Program-made: the position numbers and the translations under genes
Source of the DNA: Haliclystus octoradiatus
Taxonomy: Eukaryota > Cnidaria > Staurozoa > Stauromedusae > Haliclystidae
Length of the DNA: 64,000 bases
Direction of reading: 5' to 3'
Assembly (NCBI GenBank): GCA_916610825.1
Contig: OU744451.1
Location: forward strand, 3,100,001 to 3,164,000
Notes under the pieces: model-generated
What the model saw: only the letters and a program-made list of their open reading frames with translations
Told to the model about the DNA's origin: nothing
Databases searched by the model: none
In this document: positions 55,391 to 64,000 of the stretch, one piece after another
Layout: each line of letters starts with the position of its first letter
Numbering within the stretch: position 1 is the stretch's first letter

Positions 55391-55816
55391 TGGCATAACA
55401 GGAGATGGTGATTCCAATATTGGTCTAACATATATTTGATAGCATTTAAAAAGATTGAAGAATCATGTAACATTTTTATATTTAATAGAGTATGAGAGAT
55501 TTGCTTTTTTTACCATCAATTTCACAGTGAGAAAATGCTTTCAAATCGATAGTCATAATAATTCCAAAATCTCTAATCCTGTCGATATTTTTTAAGGCGC
55601 ATCAATCTAAATAAATTGCTGGTAAATGCAGTGGCTCCGCCTAGATGAAAATGAGCCTGCTGATGGAAAAATACAGATTTTAGTAGCCTTGGAAATAATA
55701 CCATTTCACCAGTACACTGTTGCATTTGTATCTTTTGAAAGAAGCTTGCTATCCCATACAAACACACTTTTTACATAAGACATCTCGATGCAATACAACA
55801 ATATAACCAAGCACCT

Positions 55817-55953
55817 CCCCTGCGAAAAATAGTTCAGGAGTTTATGAACAGTTCATGAACACTCGCGGACAGTTCATGAACAGTTCATAAACATTTGGGG
55901 CAATTTAATGTTCATGAACTGTTCATGAACTCCTGAACTGTTTTTCACAGGGG
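55817..55953. mobile_element. TTCATGAAC foldback element, short copy
   Basis: 137 bp from CCCCTGCGAAAAATAGTTCA to TGAACTGTTTTTCACAGGGG. The same termini as 52122-52349 with fewer internal palindromes, so the family varies in the number of internal units. Confidence 0.85.
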
Positions 55954-55973
55954 CTGTTGCTAAATTTTCTTAC

Positions 55974-56055
55974 CGTGGTGTTGGTGCTTTGAATGAATAA
56001 AAGAGATTGGTAACAACAGATGCGACACATTCACCTGCAGTATTTGCTTCATCTC
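55974..56055 (-). CDS. Isolated exon candidate
   Basis: On the minus strand, TTTATAG|GAGATGAAGC opens and CACCACG|GTAAG closes an 82-base segment. In one frame it reads DEANTAGECVASVVTNLFYSF. Good splice signals and balanced composition against an AT-rich background suggest a host exon. No partner exon or family is recognised; it could belong to a gene extending left toward SUPT3H or right. Confidence 0.35.
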
Positions 56056-56259
56056 CTATAAAGAAATGTGGAATGTTTCCTCAATGTTAGAAACACAGGC
56101 TGACATTTCAAATGGCACACTCTTCGGCTCTAGTGGCTAGTGAGGGTGGCATGAAAACGTTCCTTTCACGATTAACAGAAATAAAGTCATTGCTAAACAA
56201 TCTGAGAATTGCAGATTCTTGAAATCACAATATAGACTGTCTGTTCAAGCCAATAATGT

Positions 56260-56520
56260 AAGTTTGGTCTCTCCTGTCAAAGGCTAATCCACTCTCTAAT
56301 TCTGCAAAACCTAACCTGCTTGTCCAAGTTATCAGAGTGTCTACATTTTCTTCTTCTAAAACATGTAATGCGCTCTCTAATTTGGACAAATTTAGCCAGC
56401 CTGCTTGCCCAGGTTGACAAGGTTAAACTGCAGTGCACACTTCAATAAAATGTAGTGCACTTTCTAATTTGGCAAAACCCAGCCTGCTTATCTAGGCTAA
56501 CAATGTATCAGGTATTCGTT
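56260..56520. repeat. Three diverged tandem units (about 88 bp)
   Basis: The phrase CTCTCTAATTTGG-CAAAACCxAxCCTGCTTGTCCAGGTTxACAAxGT recurs at about 56288, 56372 and 56459, roughly 75-80% alike. Confidence 0.6.
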
Positions 56521-56959
56521 CTCCCAGTCAAACTTTGGATCTCAGCAAAGTAATAATAACAACAAAAATGTTAAAAAGAGGACGACCAAAAAGGTGCAGG
56601 TTTGACCATCTCTTTGGTTTACCTAAGACATAAGAGAGGTAAACTGAAAATGGCCCATTACCATTCTTAAAGTTGCCTTCTTTAGTCAAATATCGTTGTA
56701 ATCTTGAAAGTGTGGTCTCTATTTATCTGACCATCAACTTTGCGTTCATTAAAAGCAAATTATCTCTCGAAAAGTAGCTATAAGTCATTGTGTTGCTAAT
56801 TCATTCTAGTTAATAATTCAATTACGTTAAAGTAAAGGCTACTGTTTACAGTTCAACAAAACCTTTTTCCATTTCAATGCCGTTTAAGTTTTCATTGGAA
56901 CTTCTTTACAGCTCAATGCCTTGAACTCTTGAAATCAGTGAACTCTTTACGTTGAAAAG

Positions 56960-58210
56960 TTATTAGCTGGTATGAGAAATTGGAAACTGTGTTTCAAAGA
57001 AATAGAAGAGAACTTGTCAGAAATTGCATGAGGAGCAAATCCATCAGAAAGTACATTTACTCTTCTATCTAAACATTTAGAAGAGTTAAACAACGATGAC
57101 ATTCGAAATGTAATATCAAAGGATACAGTGCCATCTAAGGTTGGGAAGGTAGTTGATGAAAAAACGGTTCTTGCTAACTGGAAAGAAAGAAGGGTCTTCT
57201 ATAGAACTAGCTAACTTTATAGCTATGTGGGATGTTAGGACACCAAATGATTGTATAGACAATGCAATAGAAAGATTAGGTCAAAACTGAGTTGAGATAC
57301 ATAGAAATAGTAGAAAGTAAAATTTCTTGGTTATCAAAAAATATGTTTAACTTCGTAAAACAAATCAATATGACGCATGGCTTTAAAGTGGTTTAATCCA
57401 AAACTTAAATTTTTGTTACATTACCGTATTGAATGGAGATTGTTTGGTAGAGACGAATTTCATGATTTTTAGCATGTGTTTGTGAATTACCTCATGTTCA
57501 ATCTGCCGTGTACAATGATTCCAGGCTCAATGTGTCATCTCATAGTAGTTCAGTAGCTTTCAAGCAATACAATGGGATCTTAAAGAAGAAGATTGTTTGG
57601 CACAGGTTAAGGAAGGCAGCAGAAACTTTGTATTCAATTCAAATGAAGAAGCAATGTTAGAATTCAACCACTGCCAATTAATGTCTTTAGAGTTTGCAAA
57701 CTGTTTCTTTGTTTAACTTAAATTTGAATCTGGCTTTCAAAGGCGGGAAAAGTTGTTGCTCGTCTTAGTAAAGTAGAGCTGAATTCTCTTGTTTACACAA
57801 ATGAAGAAATATATACTTCGGTAGAAAGGATCTGTGTGGTGTTCGTGATTGTGGCCCTTGGTACCAGTGAAGCTGTTGTAGAAAAGTCTTCCTCTGCTTT
57901 TAATGTTCAGAAACAAACTGGTGATCAGCCCAATGACGTGTTAATGAAAGATCAGTGGTGGATTGGTGCATGCCTCACTTGTCCATGGAGAAAACTGTAA
58001 AGTATATACATTATACAAATGGTTATGAATCAATTGGCATTGAAATAATTTATTCACTGTAAACCATGGAAGAGCAAATTCCTCCAAAAGAGTATCGACA
58101 AGGCATCTGTTGTACGTAGACTGGTGAAAATTAAAGTTGTAGAGCCTGTATTACAAGACAGTGATGAAAAAAGGAAGTGGTATCAAAATTTTGAGGAACT
58201 CTGTTGGAGA
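56960..58210 (+). pseudogene. Decayed copy 1 of an uncharacterised, probably transposon-derived gene
   Basis: Parallel to 60126-61380 over most of its length: SWYEKLETVFQ, LSKHLEELNNDDI, KVVDEKTVLANWKE, HDF, MCHLIV, FNHCQLMSLEFA, VELNSLVYTNEEIY, SEAVVEKS and QSNDVL. It has many stops and frame changes and is more worn than copy 2. The family appears as large unnamed proteins in cnidarian, sponge and fish genomes, with a C-terminus of the form EAIVEGFYSVV...QSNDxLxxRxxVDWCxP. I know no biochemical role; hAT-like ancestry is a guess. Confidence 0.55.
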
Positions 58211-60125
58211 GTAGGCAAACTGAAGTTGAACAGTTAGCCATTGATTGAAAACGATGACCGCCTCACAGTACAACTATGGATGACGAATGGGCTGATCCCA
58301 ACATATGAGGTTATCATTGATGATAGTCTTGCTTTCACTGTCTTGATATATGCATTCATTTACTTTAGTTTGAATATAAGAAAACCCTATTTAATGTGAC
58401 ACTTTCAGAGCTACTAAAGCAATTTGAAGCATTATCTTTATGAAGTGGAACTGGCATGTAAATTATCAACTCCCAGCTGGCAATTCATGTGATTCCCAAG
58501 AAGGTTGAGAATTTCAGCGCGTTATTTCTTCAAAGATTATATTATCAAACCTATTGATATTATTTAACTACTGGCTATACATTTCAAAATGGGAATGAAG
58601 AAATCTATCATAAAATTCATTGAGTACTGAATTGTTGATCAACTTCACATACATATATGTTTGGTTTGGATTGGCATACACTTTTAAAAGGAAATATAAA
58701 TTTGACGTCGTTGCCCGCGTGGTTGTTGATTAACATGGATTACTCAAAGTTTATTGTTACTAAAAATAAATCAACTACAAAAGTGAAATCAATGTAAGAC
58801 TGTTCTGAGGTTTGTTTAGGGCGATTTCATCAGAAGCGAAACCAAAAATGTTACAAGCGTCAAAAATAAAGCAAGGAATTCAGACAAAAATCAATTGTTT
58901 TCCTTAAAAAAGATACTTTTACTATCATTATATATATGCTTGATTGGGATTATAGACTTCGATGTGGATAAAATTAATGTTTTACTTCGATGTGGATAAA
59001 ATTAATGTTTTAGAGAGAGCGTCGAGTTGGCCGCTCGTGAACTTATGGAAACAACAACAAACTAAAACTTAAAATTTTGCATTTTTCATTTCATGATTTT
59101 CTAACAAAAATTACATCAATCGATATGAATTCACTTGTCTTCTATTATTGAGTAGTAAACATAGAGAGTAATGAGTGTATTTTACCTTGAAATTATATCA
59201 ATATTTCGATCACTTCAGGCCGCTCTCAGTCATACATGAAAAAGTCCTAAATGTTTTGTTTATTCCACAGTGTGACACTTGATCGCTAAATCCTTCCGTG
59301 AGCAAAACAGAAAATAGCTAGTTTGCGCATTTGGTGGGAAATATTGCTCTTTTTTTTAATGTCATCCTTTAAATCTGCGTGTCTGACTGACAGAAATATT
59401 CATACAACCAGTTACGATCTAAGCGCAATAGTCGGCATTTCAAAGCTAATGCCGTTTTGATCATATAATCAAAGAAGCTGTATGACCGCCTACTTTAGCC
59501 TCATTCCATCACGGCCCTCATTTCCGCGCAGCGCTCCAGTGAGGGCCTAATAAAATTTAAGGTTAAAAGTGTGCCAGAAACCAAAAATATGGTGTGCCCA
59601 ATCACAGCGCACCTTTGTATCACGTGAAGTTTTATTGAGCGCTGGTTGGTGAATAAAACACTAAAAATGTAAACAAACTTGCTTGAATCATTTTCAAACT
59701 TTATATTTCGATCGCTTATTTTGTCATATTGTCAATTTTTAATTATATATTTACGGAGAAATGGGATTTTGACTCAGTGTAATGCTGTATGTTGGGGGAA
59801 TTGATCTTTAAATTTGAATATTTCTTTGATTTTGATCATTTAAATCATGATTCAAAACGACGGAAGAGCTTACAATTTTCCAACGATGGCGATCGCTCTG
59901 TCAAAACATGATGTTTTCTCCGAAGAAGAAAGCTAAAATAAAATGTTCTTTGAAGCAAAATATAAAATAAATTTAATTTGGAAATTAAAATTCTAAAAGC
60001 CTTAAAAATATGTACCTAAATTATCAGTGAGGTGCGCTATTAAACGCTCTTCAAAAACCAAAACAAGGCGCTCGAAGGCCTACCCCTAATGATATATAAA
60101 TATAATAATATGTCTATGTTTTCAG
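58211..60125. other. No gene seen; small duplication
   Basis: AT-rich spacer between the two family copies. ACTTCGATGTGGATAAAATT occurs twice in tandem near 58957-59005. GGCCTAATAAAATTTAAGG and similar do not form a feature I can name. Confidence 0.4.
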
Positions 60126-61380
60126 GTACGTGGCCAGCATTATGCTATTGATCTGTGCTGCACCTTAGATGTGATGAGACCAGTCGTGCTGATGATGATC
60201 AAAGCTCAAGCGGTAAACTCTTTGCCTTGGAAAGTGATTAGTTGGTACGAGCAGTTACAAAATGTGCTACAACAAATAGAAGAGGACCTGTCTAAAATTA
60301 CATGGGAGGAAAATCCATCACAAAGCACATTAACCCTTCTATCTGAACATTGGGAAGAGCTAACCAACAATGACATCGAGGAGTGTAAGTTCAAAGGTTA
60401 CAGTGTCATCCAAGGTTGAGAGGTCATTGAACAAAAAACAGTTATCTTGCCAACAGGCAAAAAAGAAGTGTCATATACGTGTGCTGCCAGAACACCAACT
60501 GATTGCATAGACGATGCACATGAGCTAATAGAAAAAAAGAAGTCAAAGCTGAATACCAAATACTTAGAAATTATAGAGGGGAAAATTCGTTGGTTCTCTC
60601 AAATGTTTGATTTCGAAAAACAACTCGAGATGATGTGCGGTTTCAAATGGGCTAATGGTAAACTATCGATTTCGCTACATGACCGTATGAGATGGGAATC
60701 GTTTGGTAGGGCGGAATTTAATGATTTTTTTGCATGTGTAGGCTATGTGAATTGCCTCATGTGCAATCTGCCGTTGAAAACGATTCTACTCTCGATCTGC
60801 TACCTCATAGTAGCACAGTTGCTTTTAAGCAATATATTAGTGAAGATTGTTTGGCACCGGTTAGGAGAAGCAGCAGAAAATTTGATTCATGATGCGAATG
60901 ATGAAGCAGTGGTAGAATTTAACCACTGCCAATTAGTGTCACTAGAATTTGCGACTGCTTCCTCATTAAATTTCTATTCTAATTTGGTTTTCCAATGCAG
61001 GAAAAAAGTTGTTGCTCGCCTCAGACAGTGAGGTAGAGCTTATTGCTCATTTTTACACGAATGAGGAAATATATACTTTGCTAGGAAGGGAGATGTGTGT
61101 TGCCCTCGATGTGACCCTTGGGGCCAGTGGGTGTGAAGCTATTGTTGAAGGATTTTACTCTGTCGTTAAAGTCCAGAAACAAACTGGTAGCCAATCAAAT
61201 GATGTTTTGATGAAGCGATCAGTGGTGGATTGGTGCATACCTCGTCCAGTTCCATGCAGAGCTGTACACCAATGATGAATGACTTGGTATCCCAAAGCAT
61301 CAATATAATTTATTTACTGATCACCGTGGAAGAACAATCCATAAATATAAAACAAGTAAAGTTGTGGACCGCTAAGCATC
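60126..61380 (+). pseudogene. Copy 2 of the uncharacterised, probably transposon-derived gene
   Basis: After a splice acceptor (TTTTCAG at 60119-60125) the frame reads VRGQHYAIDLCCTLDVMRP, LPWKVISWYEQL, LSEHWEELTNNDIEECKFKG, CAARTPTDCIDDAHELIEKK, LEIIEGKIRWFSQMF, LHDRMRWESFGRAEFNDFF, EFNHCQLVSLEFA, then after a frame change SEVELIAHFYTNEEIY, GASGCEAIVEGFYSVV, QSNDVL, VDWCIPRPVPC and TIHKYKTSKVVDR. Damage: TGA at 60417-60419, a frame change near 61020, and TAA after KVVDR. Otherwise it is well preserved. It looks like the C-terminal half of a protein in one long exon, with the upstream exons missing. It lies 3.2 kb from the more worn copy 1 in the same direction, suggesting tandem duplication. 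Confidence 0.6.
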
Positions 61381-61403
61381 AGAGCAACCACGCTGTCCAC
61401 ATG

Positions 61404-62557
61404 TAGGGGAGAGCGGGGTGAATTGGAACAAATTTTCTTAAAAACATTATTGCTCCAAAACGGCTCACGCAAAACTCACAATTTTGGTATCGATTTGTAG
61501 GAAATTGTCTGAAGTTTATAATGCAAAATACCTGAATATTGTCAAATCAAAGTTGAAACAATGTTTAAAGGAAGAATGACATTTTTTCAAAACCGCAATT
61601 TTGCGAAAATGTGGGGTGAAACGGAATGACCACAAATTTACCATTATTTCATTGAATTTGTTCAAATAAATTGAGTATCATAGCTATTGAGCCTTTAAAA
61701 ATTGATATCAACAATAATAAATTAGATAGATAAAGAAACTTACTTCCAAATATAAATTTATAAGATTATTATTTTCCATTCGAAAAAATGCGTCTCCGTA
61801 AAACACGATAACATTTTCCCGTACTAGTATAATTTTTCAAATTTCAGTTATAATTGAGAGAATATGAGTAAGGTTAATCATTCAAATGGGTTTTAATTAG
61901 ATTTAACCAATATAATATGAATATTCACACTGATTCACGAAGGAAATAATAAGTCAAAACAAGACAATACAAACTCATTAATTTTACGTTGAAAATAAAA
62001 CAACAACAAGATCAATGGTTCATAGAAATAATACAAGGCTATTTACTAATGAAAAGAGGCAATTGAACCAATTTAATGGATTAATTTGAATGATTTCTTC
62101 TTGGTGTGAAACTAAAGGCGGAGCAACAACAAAGCAAAGCAGTGTGAAGCCAGACTGTGATTGAAATGTTTCCCGCTGTGTTCCATTCAACCCCATCGTG
62201 AATCTTGCAACATAAACACTATTTACTAGAAAGTTTGTTGGAAAAGACAAAAATGACAACTGCCTACGTCATAACACGGAAATTCTCTACACAATGGTAG
62301 GCCTATGCAATAACACCTGATGCGTGAAGAAATGAAAATAAAATCAAACGCGATGTGAAAAGCGAATGACTTGCATCGCGCGTACAAATTTTCAAAGGCT
62401 TATCATATTTTATTTACTTTATGTATCGAAATGAAACTTTACACAATGTTTAGACTATATAAGAACAATGTTCTGCACTGCAATTAGGTAATTTTTGAGT
62501 CTTTAGAAGTTGTGCATTCCGATTCACCCCCGTTCCATTTCACCCCGCTCTCCCCTA
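61404..62557. mobile_element. 1.15-kb non-autonomous TIR element (TAGGGGAGAGCGGGG)
   Basis: The left end TAGGGGAGAGCGGGGTGAA and the right end, reverse-complemented, TAGGGGAGAGCGGGGTGAA are identical over 19 bases, and the similarity continues with TGGAAC. Further in, GGGGTGAAACGGAATGACC at about 61611 echoes the TIR. The 1.1-kb interior has no transposase. No target duplication longer than TA is apparent. The superfamily is uncertain. Confidence 0.82.
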
Positions 62558-62784
62558 GTTCTATAGATATTATTTGTAATCATAAAATACAAAATAGTTC
62601 TTGCTTTAAACTTATCATAGCAATCTCATTAAATCTAATTTTTCAATTATTTCTTACTTATTTAAATTTATAATTACATTTAAAACTCTGTTATTATCCT
62701 TTGTTAGTATGACGGCGTAATCTTTTGCAAAGTAGGTGTAGTGAACCATTTGATTATGTGACATGACTCAAACTTACTATCAAC

Positions 62785-62964
62785 ACAGTCAAACCTGTTA
62801 TAACGGTCACCTCTATACAGCGGCCACCTGTCTATAGTGGTCACTCTTCCAATGTCTAAAATAATATTTTCTATTGAATCAAACCTGTATATAAAGGCCA
62901 CCTGTCTATAGTGGTCAATTTTTCTATCTCTCGTAGCTGGCCGTTATATACAGGTTTCACTGTA
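62785..62964. mobile_element. Pogo-like MITE, complete copy
   Basis: CAGTCAAACCTGTTATAAC at the left and, reverse-complemented, TACAGTGAAACCTGTATATAA at the right. 180 bp, with two CCACCTGTCTATAGTGGTCA blocks that are themselves near-palindromes. Best reference copy for the relatives at 40513, 41410 and 52859. Confidence 0.8.
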
Positions 62965-63355
62965 ATACTATCAATAACTTATTATCATCTAATTCATTAT
63001 AAGATGCGCGATCATGCCGTCAGTGTCAGGTCAAACAGGTCTCTAATATGTTCACCACACATAGGATCATTGGTTCACAGACATGTTTGTTGATTAATTT
63101 AATAACAACAATTGGGTATCTTTCTTACATGATTATTTTATTTTATCAACGGTTATTTGTTACAGTTCAAACAAAATTGATATTTAGATTAATGAAACAT
63201 TGATAATTTCAAGTAAGTAGTTTGCTTTTCGAATTCGGGTAATCGCCATAAAGGTTGAGCATCTTTGAATTGTAGAGACCTAGAACGGCTCTGTGTACCA
63301 CCTGTAACAACATCTGCTAGCTTGATAAACAAGATTATCTCTAACCTTATCCTTA
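62965..63355. other. No gene seen
   Basis: Ordinary AT-rich spacer without an exon-like frame. Confidence 0.4.
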
Positions 63356-63379
63356 TTTAAGACAAATTTGATTCAGAAA

Positions 63380-63440
63380 CCGTAACTTCAATTTTAAATC
63401 TGATAACTTTACCTTTAATTTTAAATCTGATAACTTTACC
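63380..63440. repeat. Short tandem duplication
   Basis: AATTTTAAATCTGATAACTT and TACCTTT occur twice in direct tandem (unit about 30 bases). Confidence 0.8.
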
Positions 63441-63519
63441 TTTGATGTTGTTTTGGCTTGCGTAGATTTGCGTAGAATGTTCTACTAAGATTCGCAATTG
63501 TTGGGAAAAATTTTTACTC

Positions 63520-63812
63520 GGTCCAGTCTTCAGGGGCGGCAACAAGTGGGAAAATTTCAATCTCGGGGGCGCAGCTGCCATGCTTTGCAGACCGGGTGGA
63601 ATCCATGTATGGTACGCCGGATATATCCAGAATCATTTTTAACTGCTGATTTAAGATGAAAACTGCAGCTCCAGGGGCGGCAATCACGAGAAAAATTTTC
63701 ATCTCGGGGGCGCACCTGCCATGCTTTGCAGACTGGTGTGCGGCACTGGCATAGCCCGGTCTGCAAAGCATCATGGCAGCTGCGCCCGAAATGAAAATAG
63801 CTCCAGCGCCTT
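63520..63812. repeat. GC-rich repeat, two direct and one inverted copy
   Basis: TCTCGGGGGCGCAGCTGCC and ATGCTTTGCAGAC occur at about 63561-63592 and 63702-63733, each preceded by CAGGGGCGGCAA. An inverted copy (GTCTGCAAAGCAT, GGCAGCTGCGCCC) lies at 63761-63792. The CAGGGGCGGC start and inverted copy suggest the end of a TIR element with a duplicated terminus. Confidence 0.65.
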
Positions 63813-63874
63813 GAAAAACTTGTTAAGGTTTTCACACTACTTGTGTATTCAATTAATGATAATAATTCTCAATA

Positions 63875-64000
63875 TCAAACCTTATTTTTGCCATGATCGA
63901 TAGCTGTTCTTTTTGCATGTTTCTTATCTGCTTTTCCGCTTGTTTTGGATTGTTTTATCTCTTTCTGTTTTTGACCGACAGGAACTTTCGTTGCTTTGCT
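63875..64000 (-). CDS. Lysine-rich C-terminal coding end, partial at window edge
   Basis: The minus-strand frame entering at 64000 reads SKATKVPVGQKQKEIKQSKT, then KADKKHAKRT and HGKNK, then GTT TGA. About 42 residues, one third Lys. The composition differs sharply from the surrounding AT-rich noise, where open frames are rich in Ile/Phe/Tyr, so I think it is a real exon. AAG|GTTTGA could also be a splice donor. The product is unknown; the basic tail suggests a nuclear or nucleolar protein. Confidence 0.4.
   Translation of the reverse strand, partial: SKATKVPVGQKQKEIKQSKTSGKADKKHAKRTAIDHGKNKV

Overview
This window is nuclear DNA from an invertebrate animal. It is AT-rich, has introns with GT...AG borders, and carries a metazoan set of retroelements (BEL/Pao, Ty3/Gypsy, Penelope-like, CR1/Jockey-type LINEs). 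It also has a canonical eukaryotic tRNA-Gly and a clear SAGA-subunit gene. I cannot name the phylum from sequence alone. A 200-base run of N lies at 40145-40344.

Left third (1-32 kb): almost entirely mobile DNA. A LINE (3935-4242, 12951-13135, 18651-19118) is split by two BEL/Pao LTR elements (4243-12945 and 13136-18645), each flanked by a 5-bp target duplication. The 5' LTR of the first is split by a 2.5-kb inverted-repeat foldback element, whose centre holds TTCATGAAC-rich satellite-like DNA. Next come a 1.1-kb TIR element, an isolated fibrinogen-domain exon (20499-20746), and a cluster of Penelope-like elements (21.1-25.5 kb) with one uninterrupted 707-residue RT + GIY-YIG ORF. At least two of their terminal regions fold as minimal type I hammerhead ribozymes. 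A 5'-truncated Ty3/Gypsy fossil and a second, decayed LINE follow.

Middle (33-50 kb): the gene-bearing part. It holds an intronless gene for a secreted, probably membrane-anchored protein with faint ependymin-like features (33562-34305), and a tRNA-Gly(GCC) with two degenerate tRNA-like units beside it. A broken multi-exon gene of an uncharacterised animal family (36245-40144, + strand) contains a seven-fold tandem repeat that copies an exon end plus its splice donor. On the minus strand SUPT3H (SPT3 homologue, SAGA coactivator) has ten exons recognisable between 49187 and 40367; its last exon is probably in the N gap. Its introns hold a higher-order minisatellite, an 11-bp-TSD palindromic insertion, AT-rich microsatellites and several TTCATGAAC arrays.

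Right part (50-64 kb): sparse. It contains CCCCTGCG-ended foldback elements, pogo-like MITEs, two decayed copies of a second uncharacterised (probably transposon-derived) protein family, a 1.15-kb TIR element, a few isolated exon candidates, and a lysine-rich coding end of a minus-strand gene at the right edge.

The host genes seen here do not form a pathway. The main biology is the layering of mobile elements around SUPT3H and the ribozyme-bearing Penelope-like units.
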